Shown: positions 53,456 through 64,000 of the stretch, piece after piece
Numbering within the stretch: position 1 is the stretch's first letter
How the letters are laid out: every line of letters begins with the position of its first letter
Source of the DNA: Halocafeteria seosinensis
Lineage: Eukaryota; Sar; Bigyra; Bicosoecida
DNA: 64,000 nt
Direction of reading: 5' to 3'
NCBI GenBank assembly: GCA_001687465.1
Contig: LVLI01000140.1
Location: 1-64,000 of the forward strand
Made by a program: the position numbers and the translations under genes
The notes under the pieces: generated by a model
Told to the model about the DNA's origin: nothing
Seen by the model: the letters and a program-made list of their open reading frames with translations, nothing else
Databases searched by the model: none

Positions 53456-55584
53456 ATGGGATTTTTCGGTGTTTGTCGTGAGAGATCACCTTTCTCAGAG
53501 AGGAAGGAAAGTAGCACAATTTTGGTTGTGTTTTCCGTCGCACTTGGGGACATTATTCCACTATCCACCATTACAGTGTTGAAGAGTGGGAAATTAACGA
53601 CTTCGAACAGTAAGCCTTTATTTAGCGGCGCATCCGTGACATATGCGTTTCTGGTTCCTCCATGACATTGTCTATCCCTTCTCCTTTGTATCTACAGTGT
53701 CAGGTGTCCCCAGAGCGCTACGCACGTCCAGAAGTCGGATTCTTGGCCAGTCACTACACGACACGTTAGTCAATAACACAAGCCAAGACTCCACCTATAT
53801 ATGTGATCTAAGATGGATCGTCAAGAAATTCAAGAAGTGGGAGGAACTACTTCCTCGTATTCAGCCCTATTATGGTATGTCCTGGTACTCGCTGCAGCTG
53901 TAGAATGCTCCTCAGGACGGCAGATCCCGTCACTTTCTGCTTGTGCAGCCTACAAATGCAACAGTGATAAACGCATTGCGGAGACACTTGTGGGATTAGG
54001 AGCCTCTTTTGACTGTGCCAGTAGAAATGAAATTCAGGACGTGCTCTCTGTTGGTGCAACTCCAGAGCAAATCGTATATGCCAACCCGGTGAAACAGCAT
54101 GAACAATTGACCGCCGCTCGGGATTTAGGGATTGACCTCACTGTGATCGATAACGAAGCAGAACTCGAAAAGATAAAGATATGTCATCCCAAAGCAAGGA
54201 TTCTCATTCGTGTAGCAACAGACGATGAACAAAGTTTGTGTCGCTTTTCGGAAAAGTTTGGTGCTTCCATGAATCGGATTCCTCTACTGCTAAGGAAGGC
54301 CCAAGAGTTAGGCCTCCACGTCGTTGGGGTTAGGTGAGTGAACAAACTGGATACATTCGCAAATTATACTTTTTAAGGGCGGAATTTCGTGTTTATGTCA
54401 TTCCAGTTATCACGTTGGTAGTGGTTGCTACGATATAAGCACCTATCAGCAAGCACTGCGCAATGCGCGACTTGTCTTTGACATCGCGCACTCCAAGGGA
54501 ATTTACATGTACATTCTTGATATTGGCGGTGGTTTCCCTGGAGTGGATAAGAATATCTCCGGGTTTGGTGGAGGAGACTTCACCATTGACTGGGGAGCTG
54601 GTCATCCAAAAAACGGTGCGACATTTCCTGAAATCGCTGAAGGATTGAACGAAGCGCTTGATATATTCTTTCCAGCGTAAGTACTTTGGACAGTTGTCGT
54701 CCGTTTAATTTGACTAAGGAAATGTCACTGGTATGTCGCCACGTCCATGCAGCGAACCGATCCGAGCTCTCACGCAAGGAAAAGATCTCCATGTGATGGC
54801 TGAACCGGGTAGGTACTTTGTCGAAGGATCCCATACGCTAGCTGTGAATATCATCGGCAAGCGAGAGAGGTCGGAGGCTAGTTACGGTTTCTCACGTCTC
54901 GACCCAGCCTCTGTTGCAAAGTATTATGTCAACGATGGTTTGTACGGTAGCTTTAACAACATTATCTACGACCATGCGCATATTGCCCCGGTCCCGGTGA
55001 AGCAATCCATTGTTCGGAGAGGTCCGCAAGCTCTTCAGCGTTACTTAGCCCGTGTGTTACCGTTATTTGCCAATGGTTCCCATCCTACATGGCAACCTCA
55101 GCCTGCTGCCCAGAGCTTTGCAACGTCAAATCAGTTCACTGCTGCACAAGCAGGGATGTACACGTCTACTCATCCTGCCTCGATTGAGACTACGACATAC
55201 CCGCACGCTCCTGCTTCTGATGTCGTATACCCACCAACAACTCACATTCCTGTGGAAAATGTTATGGACACTGAAGATGAAGATGACTCGTCGCCTCCGC
55301 CTGTTCCCCAATCTGTTTTATCTACTCCCTTCGGACGTTCTTTGGCCTACGCCCAAGCGACAAAAGGTCCCATCCATCGTTCTAGCATCTGGGGACAAAC
55401 GTGTGACGGATTCGATTTAATTATGCCAGACATCCACCTTCCCGATTTAGACATTGGTGACTGGCTCGTCTTCGAAGACATGGGTGCTTATAGTATAGCG
55501 GGGGCTTGTCCCTTCAACGGGTTTGACTTTCCTCGGAAAGTCTACATTGATGCATCCGAAGAGTGGGATATCGATAGAGAGTAG
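53456..55584 (+). CDS. ODC1: Ornithine decarboxylase with a long insertion
   Basis: Exons 53456-53609 (tentative), 53698-53874, 53949-54333, 54407-54676 and 54753-55584 give about 605 residues. TYICDLRWIVKKFKKW, LPRIQPYYAYKCNSDKRIAE (PLP Lys), VGLGASFDCASRNEI, YHVGSGCYDISTYQ, YILDIGGGFPG, VMAEPGRYFVEG, YYVNDGLYGSFNNIIYDHA, SSIWGQTCDGFDLI (active-site Cys) and GDWLVFEDMGAYSIAGACPF are all present. It decarboxylates ornithine to putrescine, the first step of polyamine synthesis. An insertion of about 130 residues (55040-55375; Gln/Pro/Thr-rich, with an acidic DTEDEDDSS patch) sits between the barrel and the SSIWG segment. The 5' end is uncertain: the 53610-53697 intron has a fine donor and polypyrimidine tract, and the splice itself creates an ATG. 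Confidence 0.9.
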
Positions 55585-55768
55585 CCTAGTAGTTCTAGTG
55601 GACGACTTGAATTTCAAGTCACCGCTGTGATGAAGACCTTAGCATCTTCACAAGAGCCCATTGCGCTCGCCTCAGATAGTAATGCACTCCACTGGTTCGG
55701 GATTGATCAGTACAAATTTTCCCCCCTGTACATGAGTGGTGTCTGTGCTGTGTACCCGTGAAGAAAAC

Positions 55769-57786
55769 ATGCGTATTCGTTCATTTAGCGCGAGTATCCT
55801 CCGCGGAGCATCCACGCCACGTAAGAATTGATTCCCGTCTTTATTTCGAGTCGAGCTGTATATCTTTGCCTTCTGTCATACTGCAGTAAAACATCGTCTC
55901 AATGCAACTATTTTTCTTTCGAAAAGCTCTGTGAACTCTGTCATCTCGATTCGTACTGTATCGACGCAAGGCCGGCATGAGAATCGGGAGGAGGAAGACG
56001 ATATTTATGATGCCTTAATTGTAGGCGCTGGAGCTCCAGGGGCCTCTCTCGCTTGCCGATTAGGTACGTCCCTGTCTTGCGTGAGTAGATAGATGGGTAT
56101 TGTCTTGATGGCGAGATTTTGCCTTGCGCTTCACGATCCACAGCCCAACTACCGGACGTCAAAATCGGCATTGTCGATGCCAATAGGCCACCCGAACTAA
56201 GCTCTGTACGAGACCAGAAAGACATTGACCTTCGAGTCTACGCGATCAGCCCGTCATCTCAACAGTTCCTTCAGAGTAAGCAGAGCTTGTTGCTGGGTGG
56301 ATTGTGTCCGAGTTGGAACGGATTACTGATTACGCTTTGTGTCGTCAGGTATTGGAGCCTGGGAATATGTTGATTCTGTGCGACAGGCACCTTATAACAA
56401 CATGCAAATCTGGGATGCCTCCAGTTTTGGAAGCGTCCGATTTACGGAAGGGTCATCACATACGGGTTCTCTAGGGTCTATTGTGGAAAATAGAGTGTTA
56501 TTGGCGTCACTGCACCAACGGATGTCAGATTTGCAAGCGGAGAATGGTAAGAAAGATATAATAAATACCAGGAATGCGAATACAGGTACATTCATCTTTC
56601 AATGATCCGCGAATAAACAGGCTCGCTATGCTGTCATTTAGGCTCCAAGATTGAATCGATCCAATTTCCTCCTGAGGACCGAGATCCACAATTGGACCCT
56701 CTGTATGGAGATGCCCATAACTCGGGGTCCAATGTCCCCATCCCAGAAGTGAAACTAGCCGATGGAAGCAAACTGAAGGCTAGATTACTTGTCGGAGCTG
56801 ATGGAGCTCAATCGATGGTGAGGGCGTCTGCAGGTATCGGGATAAGCAGCTCAGATTACAACCAGCGAGCAGTGGTCGCCTCGCTCGCGACTGATCGACG
56901 ATCAGATACGGCATATCAACGGTTCTTACCATTAGGACCACTGGCTATGTTACCAGTACGTACTTGCAATGGTGCCGTTGCTAACCCGTATGACAACTGC
57001 ATCTCTTGCTGCAGCTTTGGGACAATTATTCCTCCATTGTGTGGTCGACGACACCCCAACATGCACGGTACTTGGAAACATGTACCGAGGAAGAGTTTAT
57101 TCAGTCTGTGAACAGAGCTTTCCGACTTGAGCCTGAAAAACGCAGTAACTCCCATTTCTACGACGTAATCCATGACATGCTCTTGAGGAGCGATGCTTTA
57201 CTGAGGAACTTCGCCCTGACGTCGAAAATTGATGCCTTGAAAAGCTCTGTTAGTGATGTGCCTCCAAATGCAATGAGGCTTGAAGGGAAAAGAGCCTCAT
57301 TTCCATTGAAACTGTCCCACGCAAGCAAGTACACGCGGAATAGTATGGTTCTTATAGGGTACGTTGGTTCTCAGCATGGCACCTATCTCAATTGTACATA
57401 TGGCTAACCCCTGGAATCCTTGCAGAGACGCCGCTCACACGGTTCATCCTCTAGCCGGCCAGGGTCTAAACATTGGGCTGCAAGACTCAGAAGTATTGGG
57501 AAGTCTTCTTGTTGACGCTTATGAGCGTGGAGGCGAATGGTCATCTCCCCACCGACTAAGGCGTTATGAGGAAGCTCGTGAACTCCCCAATGCGACGATG
57601 ATTACACTCATCGATGCAATTAAGCATCTGTTCGTGGACGATCTGGCGATGACCCAGTCAAACAATCCACTAGTTGCTGCTTCCGCGTATGCTATTCGTG
57701 GTATCAGAGGGCTGGGCATGTCAGCTGTCAACCTAATCCCACCAGTCAAAAATGCGATCACGAGATTCGCCGGCGAGAAACGATAG
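55769..57786 (+). CDS. COQ6: Ubiquinone biosynthesis monooxygenase COQ6, mitochondrial
   Basis: Seven exons (55769-55820, 55887-56063, 56144-56275, 56349-56546, 56642-56955, 57015-57358, 57426-57786) give 525 residues. A basic, Ser-rich N-terminus (MRIRSFSASILRGAS) suggests mitochondrial import. FAD motifs: DALIVGAGAPGASLACRL (dinucleotide-binding GxGxxG), DLRVYAISPSSQQFLQ, LLVGADGAQSMVRASAGI and GDAAHTVHPLAGQGLNIGLQ (ribose-binding GD). LWDNYSSIVWSTTPQHARYL also fits the COQ6/UbiH family. It hydroxylates the C5 position of the coenzyme Q ring. Short introns lie at family-neutral places. Converges on the ankyrin gene (stops 123 bp apart). Confidence 0.93.
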
Positions 57787-57909
57787 ATGCCATGAGCGAA
57801 TACTAGAGTATAACGAGTAATGCTACACCATCGCAAACGATATTAAACGACGGTGACCAACGATACTATGTGACACCCTGTTAACATCTTATGTTCACCC
57901 GCTCTTACT

Positions 57910-60900
57910 TTACGTGCCTGGAAGCAACTCCTCCATCGGTACCGTCGGGACAAGCTTTGTGGGGATACTCCTCTTCTTAGTCAAGTTTGCTAAGGGCACT
58001 ATCGGAGCACATGCTGCTCCTCCCCCTTCTTCGGCAGATGACTTGGTTACACTAGAAGTCCCTTGACAATACTCGTAAGTCTTCCGATCTTGTTGAGTTC
58101 TTCTTACTCGGCCACATCCAACTGCTTCTTCACACTCTCCAGAATACTTCTCGTGCCTAGTATATCCTTGAGACTGTTTTGACTTCTTGCGGGAGCCTGT
58201 TGGTGCCATAGTGTCTTGATATTGTCCCTGTGGTTCCGGTGAACCTTGGCTAGACGGTAGCCCACGCTTATCATTACCGCGGTTGACTGATTTCATTTGC
58301 ACATGCCTCCGGGACTCATGCTGTTTCGGGCTTTCTTGCCGGTTGTATTGTCCTGAGTCTGTTTTATTCTGGTTTCCTTCTCCTCTGGTAGGCGAACCCG
58401 GTCTACACTCGCCGAACAAGCATGCTGAACCAGGTTTGCTGTACCGGCCGATCTGAGAGGCAACGAGTGAATGGTTGTGGTCCCTGGCAACATCCGCGGC
58501 AGTCAGGCTTTCCTGCAGCATATTGATATTGATGGAGGGATCATATACATTAAACTCCAACAAGGACTACAACAGCGACTGGAATCATAGACGCAGTCTG
58601 CGCATGCTCCCCTTACCCTATTTACCAGGCTCTTGTTGAAACCGAGCCTTAAGAGGCACTCAACAAGTTCCAAGTTCCCGGAGGCAGCAGCGATGTGCAA
58701 CGGGGTGTTGCCCGCCTGCAAACCAGCGACTTCGGATGTCAATATCCTTGTCACCGGCACAATACCCACATACCTTATCGGTAATCCTCGAAGTGGTACC
58801 AACTACCTGCAGTAAGCAATACAGCTGGATTCCTTTCGCGACATGGAGTGTTGGCGCTGCTTACACGGATGGTCACGTTTGAACCCACGTTCACTGTGTC
58901 CCACGTCATTATCTCCTCCACAGAACGACGTTTCCCGAGAAGGGTTGCAGCTAACAACGCACCTTTCACATCCTGCGAACGAATTCGACATGCGATAAAA
59001 GGTTGACGAGCTTCGGATATAAAGTCACGGGCTCGTACCTGCGAAGGAAGTGCCTCGGCTTTGATAGACTCCTTCCCACCGTGTTCTTCTACCAGTTTCC
59101 AGAATTCGCATTTGTCTATCTCTTTAGATAACTGTACCAACCGATGCTCCTGCTTCTCAGACCTCAATCCAGTGGCCCTTGGGGCTACTGCCGGAAAATA
59201 CTGGCGTCGAGCATGTTTTTGCATTTGTCGGGTCTTCTGTTTCAGGACATTACCGTATAGAACGAAACGCTTTAGGAACAGCAGTAGGCGAACGTACTCC
59301 TCCAAGTAAGTCCTTGAGATCCAGCGAGTATTGCCGTGTTCGTTCAGATTTCATGAAACTCCACTGCGCTATGGAAAGCAGCTGCAGGAGTGTATGCATA
59401 ACTGCTTGTTATGGCAAATCCATTGCTAAAAGTAGATACTTACATCTTCGTACACCACAGGATCTTGCGTTTCCTTGACAATATTCGTCTTTCCTGTTTT
59501 AGCAGCAATCGCCAGCGCTTTCTTCACAGTCTGCATAAATGAATCGGACCACCATATGACACGTGCATCCGCAAGCAGTAGACCAGTTACTTGCTTACAT
59601 CATTGGGTGTCTGGTACTCCTTTAACAGCGTGTCAAACCCGCTCTCGAATCCGAGGTATGCCGCCCGCTCTAATCCACTTCTCCCATTCTGAGAGCGCGA
59701 AGATATTCTACAGATGGAAGTCAGATGACCTGAGATAAAATCCCTGTTGAAGGCTTACATGGTCTCGCGACTCTATGTCCACCTTTCCGCTGTTGACCAG
59801 GCTGCGGACGACTCCAACTTGTCTCGTCATGAGAGCGAGGTGAAGTGCCGACTGATTCCACTGAGTTTGGCGTGAGACGGGCAAGATAAACGGCCTGTAT
59901 GTACGTTGTGTACTCGCGTTTGCTTACATGGTTTTTGGTCTCAGGGTCTGCCCCTCTGTGCAAGAGAATCTCAGTAGAGGCACTGTCACCAATCATGGCC
60001 GCTAGCAACAAGGCTTCGTTGTCGAACTGCAACGGTAGCATGGTTCAAACAAAAACATATCCAAGAACTAAACGTTTCTTACCCTCCGAGGGAACTCCGA
60101 AGCGCAAATTCTATTAGAACCGCCGGCGCAGTTAATCATACTGAACACTTTCCCTAGGTCGCCTTCCACAACTGCTGAAATGAGATACTTTTCTCCAATG
60201 AGTGTATTCATACCACTGGGATGAGTCACCACATTGTCCCAGTAGCGATAGCGTTCCTCAAGTGTATGAGAAAGATCTGGAAAATTGTTTTCTTTTGCAT
60301 GAGAGATCGCGAGCGCAGTGTACTGCAGAGAGAGATACCGCGAATCACAATAATAAAACAGACTATCGTCGACCGTACTTGTATTCCATCATCTATCAAA
60401 TCAAAACAATCGATTAGATGCTCTACCAATTTACCGTGCCCATACGATGCGGCCGACTGTACAGCTTGTCTTAGTGCCTGCATGGAATCAAGCAAGCACC
60501 ACAATACCATGCTGACAGTTTCAACAAAGGACAGTTCTTCATCAGCTCATCGTCGTTACCTACGCTGGACTCGTATAGGACACTCTGCAGCAGTAGTACC
60601 ACAACATCTCTTTGGTTATTTACTGCAGCTGCGTTCATACAGCTGATAATGTCGTGTCGGCCAAAGTCAAATACATCCAGCAATGTTCCCGTGATGGCGA
60701 GGAATCCCTTGCAACAGCCAAGCTTCAATGCGGCAAGGGTGTTCTGCAACGAAACAGCGAAGGAATAAATAGAAAACATGTCCAGAAAGTGAATGCATGT
60801 AAGGGAAACTAATAGGATATTTAGTCATGTACTATGTTGACTCACGTGATTTTTCCGCTTACGAGCAGCCATTTTCTCTAACAGTAGTTGAACAATGGCT

Positions 60901-62307
60901 GACATCCCCGAACTAACCGCCAAGTATAGCGGTGTTTCTCCGTTCTGCATCTGTACTATTCAAGAAAGAATGACGCCTTCAAAGTCCGACCGTTTACACA
61001 TACATCGTTGCAAACATCTGTGCTTGCCCCTTTGTAAATCAGAATGGCAGAAACATCTTCATGTCCTTCTCGACAAGCAATATGAAGAGGGGTATTCCCT
61101 TTCTGCAAGTATTTCTTAATGTGTTATACACACGACCATTAATTGTTTATCAACAGACTTACGAAATCCTGAATTGCTATATCGTCAACAGTTGCTTTTT
61201 CCATGAGACCCGTGTCCCCAGTATGGGCAGCGAAGAAGACGATGTCCGAGTCCTGCACTACATGGCATCAGGAAGACCAGCATCTCATAACAGTGAGAAA
61301 CAGTAACGCTCATATTGCGTACGCTCAGTTTATCAAAATTGGCTTTCTTTCGGAGTCTCTTTGCCAGACATGTGACGCCGAAACGCAATCCTACGCGGAG
61401 TTCGCCGGTCTGGAATTTAGCCTCGTTGATGGTTATCGTTTTCAGTTTTGATTACAACGCACACAATAAATGACACAGAATCCTTACGGAAATAACGATA
61501 CCGACATCTTGTTGGTGACGCATCAACGCCTGGACAGTTTGCCTTGTACCATTCTCTAGCGCAAGTCTCCAGGGGGTACAACCTCGCTGCGTTGAAGAGC
61601 CTTTACCAATTACCAAAGGAGCTAATGCATCAACTACTAGTGCATTCATACCCTGTCTTTCTTAAAAAAGTGCCTATCGCCATTGTCGATGAGCACGTTC
61701 GCTACTTGAGCCGATCCTCCACGGCAAGCAACATGAATGGGAAGGTCTAACTCCTGCAATGGTTGCAACCTCCGCTTTACTGTACATCCTGTTCTTGCTT
61801 GACCAAGAATCCCAGTCCTTACGGCATTCTTGATGAGAGCCAGATGTTTCTTGGTAGATGAGCTTCTGTGCTCCAGCAGTGTCTTGGCCACCTCCGCGAA
61901 ATCCTGCTGGGCCGCCAAATGAAGCGGAGTGTTGCCTTCCTGAAAATCGCGTCAAAGCAGACAGAACTCCTTTCACCACGCGTTTCTTACCCTACAAAGC
62001 AGAAGAATGTTGATTCCCGTACCTTATCGTGGCAAGCAGGATCAGCATGGCGCTGGTTCAATAGTTGCAGCACCACCTCGCATCGTCCCAACGAAGCCGC
62101 CAGGAGCAAACCTACGTTCTGCGGATCCCAAAATCCACGGACTGTGTTATGACATTCGCACTTATCAGGATAGATCTCTCATTGCCATACCAGGTCGTCA
62201 AGCAGTAGTGGGTCTGGACAAGGTTCAGACCATTCAGAGCCAGTAAGTGAGTCAACACGAAGAAATCTCCCGGCGAGAGCAGCTTTTGTGAGACATTCTT
62301 TATCCAT
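57910..62307 (-). CDS. Ankyrin-repeat protein, 21 exons, all introns in phase 0
   Basis: Exons: 62307-62191, 62118-62023, 61939-61652, 61586-61488, 61409-61323, 61252-61163, 61102-61004, 60950-60846, 60743-60564, 60477-60379, 60322-60083, 60026-59928, 59860-59759, 59688-59599, 59530-59444, 59381-59298, 59236-59039, 58972-58865, 58806-58774, 58715-58617, 58566-57910; 1018 residues. Ankyrin cores include GNTPLHLAAQQDFAEVAKTL, PIHVACRGGSAQVANVLIDN, GNTPLHIACREGHEDVSAIL, NGETPLYLAVSSGMSAIVQL, EALLLAAMIGDSASTEILLH and GNTPLHIAAASGNLELVECL. The last exon is a basic, Gln/Ser-rich tail with no domain. Ankyrin arrays bind partner proteins; the partner is unknown. No membrane segment. Exons of 96-105 nt each hold one ~33-residue repeat. 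Confidence 0.85.
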
Positions 62308-62616
62308 CGAGTTCATTTTATTACTACCAACGTGTTTTTGGAGCAAACCCAACTGTCAGTTTAGATACATGATCTTCCAAGGTCGCTATCAAGTCTGTCG
62401 GTATTGCCATTATCTTACCCAGCGGGGACGGAACTTCAACTGGTATCCAAAACCCATACTCCCGGACTCCGTCTGTGCCGGATTTCTACTTTTTGAGTAC
62501 AGGTTGGTAGACACACAATATGTCGCGCATCCACAATTCATCTCATTTTGTTCTGCCTGAAGCAATGTGAGAAGTAACACTCAAATATGAAAACTCGGCC
62601 TATCGTGACATCACTA

Positions 62617-62661
62617 GCATCTAGACTACACACCTAGACCAGACGTCTTCCGATAGGAGCG
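62617..62661. repeat. Short dispersed repeat shared with 1298-1335
   Basis: Both places read a ctagac/agac-rich lead then agac-tcttccgataggagc (62646-62660 and 1316-1330). Two copies 61 kb apart suggest a dispersed repeat or transposon end. Confidence 0.4.
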
Positions 62662-63067
62662 GTTGTACCGGTTGTACAGTACTAACAGACTAATACGTAC
62701 ATAACCACGGGGTAGAAATGACGATGTTCTTTTGTAATTGCACTGGCGAGTTTTGTATGCACTTTAGCTCTTAATAGTCGCTTGAATACAGTTTAGATGT
62801 GTACGGCATCCCGATACAACATGTGACTCAAGACACGGATACACATACTTCAGAGTTCATTTGGTCAAAGAAGTAAATGTTTCCATAATGCCTGAAAATG
62901 TCTCAAAAGTGCACGATTTAATTTCACACGCTACCGACCCCACTCTGTCGCCCTGAGGTCCTTGCTGTAGTTTTCACCGGAAACTTTTTTCAGCCCATAC
63001 CCAGCATACCCGGTAAGTTGTTAGAGCACAACTTCCAATGCCGCATTGGCACCTGCTCCCGGTCCGG

Positions 63068-63084
63068 CCGGGCGTTGCGCCCGG
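63068..63084. repeat. GC-rich hairpin, 7-bp stem and 3-nt loop
   Basis: ccgggcg (63068-63074) pairs perfectly with cgcccgg (63078-63084) around ttg. No T-run follows on either strand, so a terminator role is not supported. Confidence 0.5.
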
Positions 63085-63303
63085 ATCCCCGTCAAATGTC
63101 TAGAGTATGAATCATGATATGATATGTTCAACGCCGGACTCTGTCCACATAACTTGGTTGGCTTATGTATAGACCAGGTAGAAGAGCAACAGACTGGGAA
63201 GAAGAGATGACTGCCTTGGTATCGCAAAGACGGGCTGTGAACGCCATAAGGGCGGCAACCTCGAGGAACGGCTGCCTGTCCTATCCTCTTTGTAGCCCCA
63301 TGA

Positions 63304-64000
63304 ATGTACGTCTTGCTCATTTTTGTCAATAAAACCGATCCCAACGCTTTAACAGTTGAACAAACTAAGCATATACGGGAAAAGGGCGTGGTGCAATCAA
63401 TGGGGAAGGAAGGAGAGACCAAACAACAGTGTCTCTCTAGTCACCCATCCGGACGTATTGGTGCTTGTAATCGTTGTATTACGTTCGTTATTGCCTTATC
63501 CTGCACTCTATACATGGCCGTTCTACTTGCGCAGAGAACTCACGAAAAAGAGCCTGGCCAAACACGAGGATACTCGGATATTGTTTCTCCCTCGCTACGG
63601 GCTGGAACTACAGGACTCCGAGCCACGATATTTGGTGCCACGGGGTTTGTCGGACGCTATGTTACCCATTTATTTGGTATGTTTTCAGGAATCACATGCT
63701 TTAAAGCTCACTGTACGTTTGTTTACCATTGACATGTATTCCGTGCTATGCAGCGAGACAAGGAACACAATGTATCATTCCTTACCGAGGAGATGAGATG
63801 GAATGGAGACATTTGAAGCAAATGGGAGATTTAGGAGTTGTCATACCTACGCCTTTCTCTCCCCGAGATGATGACTCGATGCGAAAGGTCATTGAAGGTT
63901 CCGATATTGTGATCAATTTGATAGGAAAGGTATGGGTTCCCCCGGCTACCCGAGTGTGTCGCTCTACTCATGTAGCTCTGTGAATTGGACTTGCAGGACT
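63304..64000 (+). CDS. NDUFA9: Complex I 39-kDa subunit NDUFA9, 5' part (runs off the window)
   Basis: Exons 63304-63676 and 63754-63929 and the first four bases of a third (63997-64000) are in the window. The Rossmann start TTGLRATIFGATGFVGRYVT, then GTQCIIPYRGDEMEWRHLKQ, MGDLGVVIPTPFSPRDDDSM and RKVIEGSDIVINLIGK match the NAD(P)H-binding SDR-like subunit of mitochondrial complex I (human GATGFLGRYV ... PYRCD ... MGDLGQ ... NVVINLIGR). The first ~100 residues from 63304 have no homology; the true start may be the ATG at 63400 or 63514, or lie in a further exon. The import signal is therefore not established. It continues past 64000. Confidence 0.85.

Larger units (their letters stand above)
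62308..63303. promoter_or_regulatory. Intergenic region between divergent ankyrin and NDUFA9 genes
   Basis: About 1 kb. It contains a ~45-bp stretch (62617-62661) resembling 1298-1335, including tcttccgataggagc, and a GC-rich hairpin at 63068-63084. Frames on both strands lack domains. Confidence 0.4.

Noticed and set aside
53199-53543. 114-codon minus-strand frame upstream of ODC
   Set aside because: No recognisable domain and composition unlike neighbouring genes; overlaps the probable ODC 5' exon.
57910-62307. The ankyrin region as several separate small genes or a frameshifted pseudogene
   Set aside because: All pieces join with GT/AG introns in phase 0 into one 1018-residue frame with a start and a stop.
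63068-63084. GC hairpin as a rho-independent-type terminator
   Set aside because: No T-run follows on either strand and the host is a eukaryote.
1-64000. tRNA, rRNA, CRISPR arrays or operon-type bacterial signals
   Set aside because: None seen by eye; spliced genes with eukaryotic products make CRISPR and operons inapplicable. A tRNAscan run would be needed to exclude intron-bearing tRNAs.

Overview
The window is nuclear DNA from a microbial eukaryote. It has spliceosomal introns (GT...AG, mostly 38-130 nt, one of 275 nt), very short intergenic distances, and eukaryote-only genes: CNOT2, Raptor, PCNA, HORMA protein, ubinuclein/HPC2, DHX37, farnesyltransferase alpha and the nuclear-encoded mitochondrial proteins COQ6 and NDUFA9. 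No gene fixes the lineage. The P450, the TSP3-type GC-DP-DDGSC calcium repeats, the GLUG repeats and the eukaryotic ectoine synthase would fit a protist or alga (a stramenopile is one option), but this is inference. I saw no plastid-specific gene.

Layout. 1-4.8 kb is a decaying repeat region: a 5'-truncated GLUG-repeat surface-protein gene with a frameshift, a second degenerate GLUG copy, two broken reverse-transcriptase-like tails and unexplained coding-like fragments. 5.1-17.3 kb holds CNOT2 (+), a membrane aspartyl protease (-), the DEAH helicase DHX37 (+) and a ubinuclein/HPC2-like protein (-). The last two overlap at their stop codons. 18-28 kb holds an intron-bearing L-ectoine synthase (-), an unidentified multi-exon gene (+), a large secreted Gly-rich/TSP3/Calx-beta protein (+), a SIRT6-type sirtuin (+) and a 12-exon cytochrome P450 (-). 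28.7-38.3 kb holds a NAPE-PLD-like hydrolase (+), a rearranged duplicate of the farnesyltransferase-alpha 5' end, a frameshifted P-loop NTPase (-), farnesyltransferase alpha (+), a MORN+CBS protein (+) with a degenerate copy of its 3' end, and a probable mitoribosomal protein (-). 38.4-64 kb holds a giant intronless Raptor (+), PCNA (-), a serine racemase/threonine dehydratase-type enzyme (+), a RING protein (-), a meiotic HORMA protein (-), ornithine decarboxylase (+), COQ6 (+), a 21-exon ankyrin protein (-) and the 5' part of NDUFA9 (+), which runs off the end.

Genes mostly alternate strands, giving tight convergent pairs (3' ends from -4 to +190 bp apart) and divergent pairs with short shared promoters. 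Several genes belong to growth and nutrient signalling or proliferation (Raptor/TORC1, an AMPK-gamma-like CBS protein, SIRT6, ornithine decarboxylase, PCNA). I treat that as coincidence of a dense genome unless synteny shows otherwise.

Exon structures were worked out by hand by joining frames across GT/AG sites with matching phase. Total lengths divisible by three and continuous homology support them. Starts and weak junctions are flagged. The most notable points are the eukaryotic ectoine synthase, the ankyrin gene whose 20 introns all sit in phase 0 with about one repeat per exon, and the duplicated farnesyltransferase 5' region whose middle ~190 bp is inverted in place beside a perfect palindrome.
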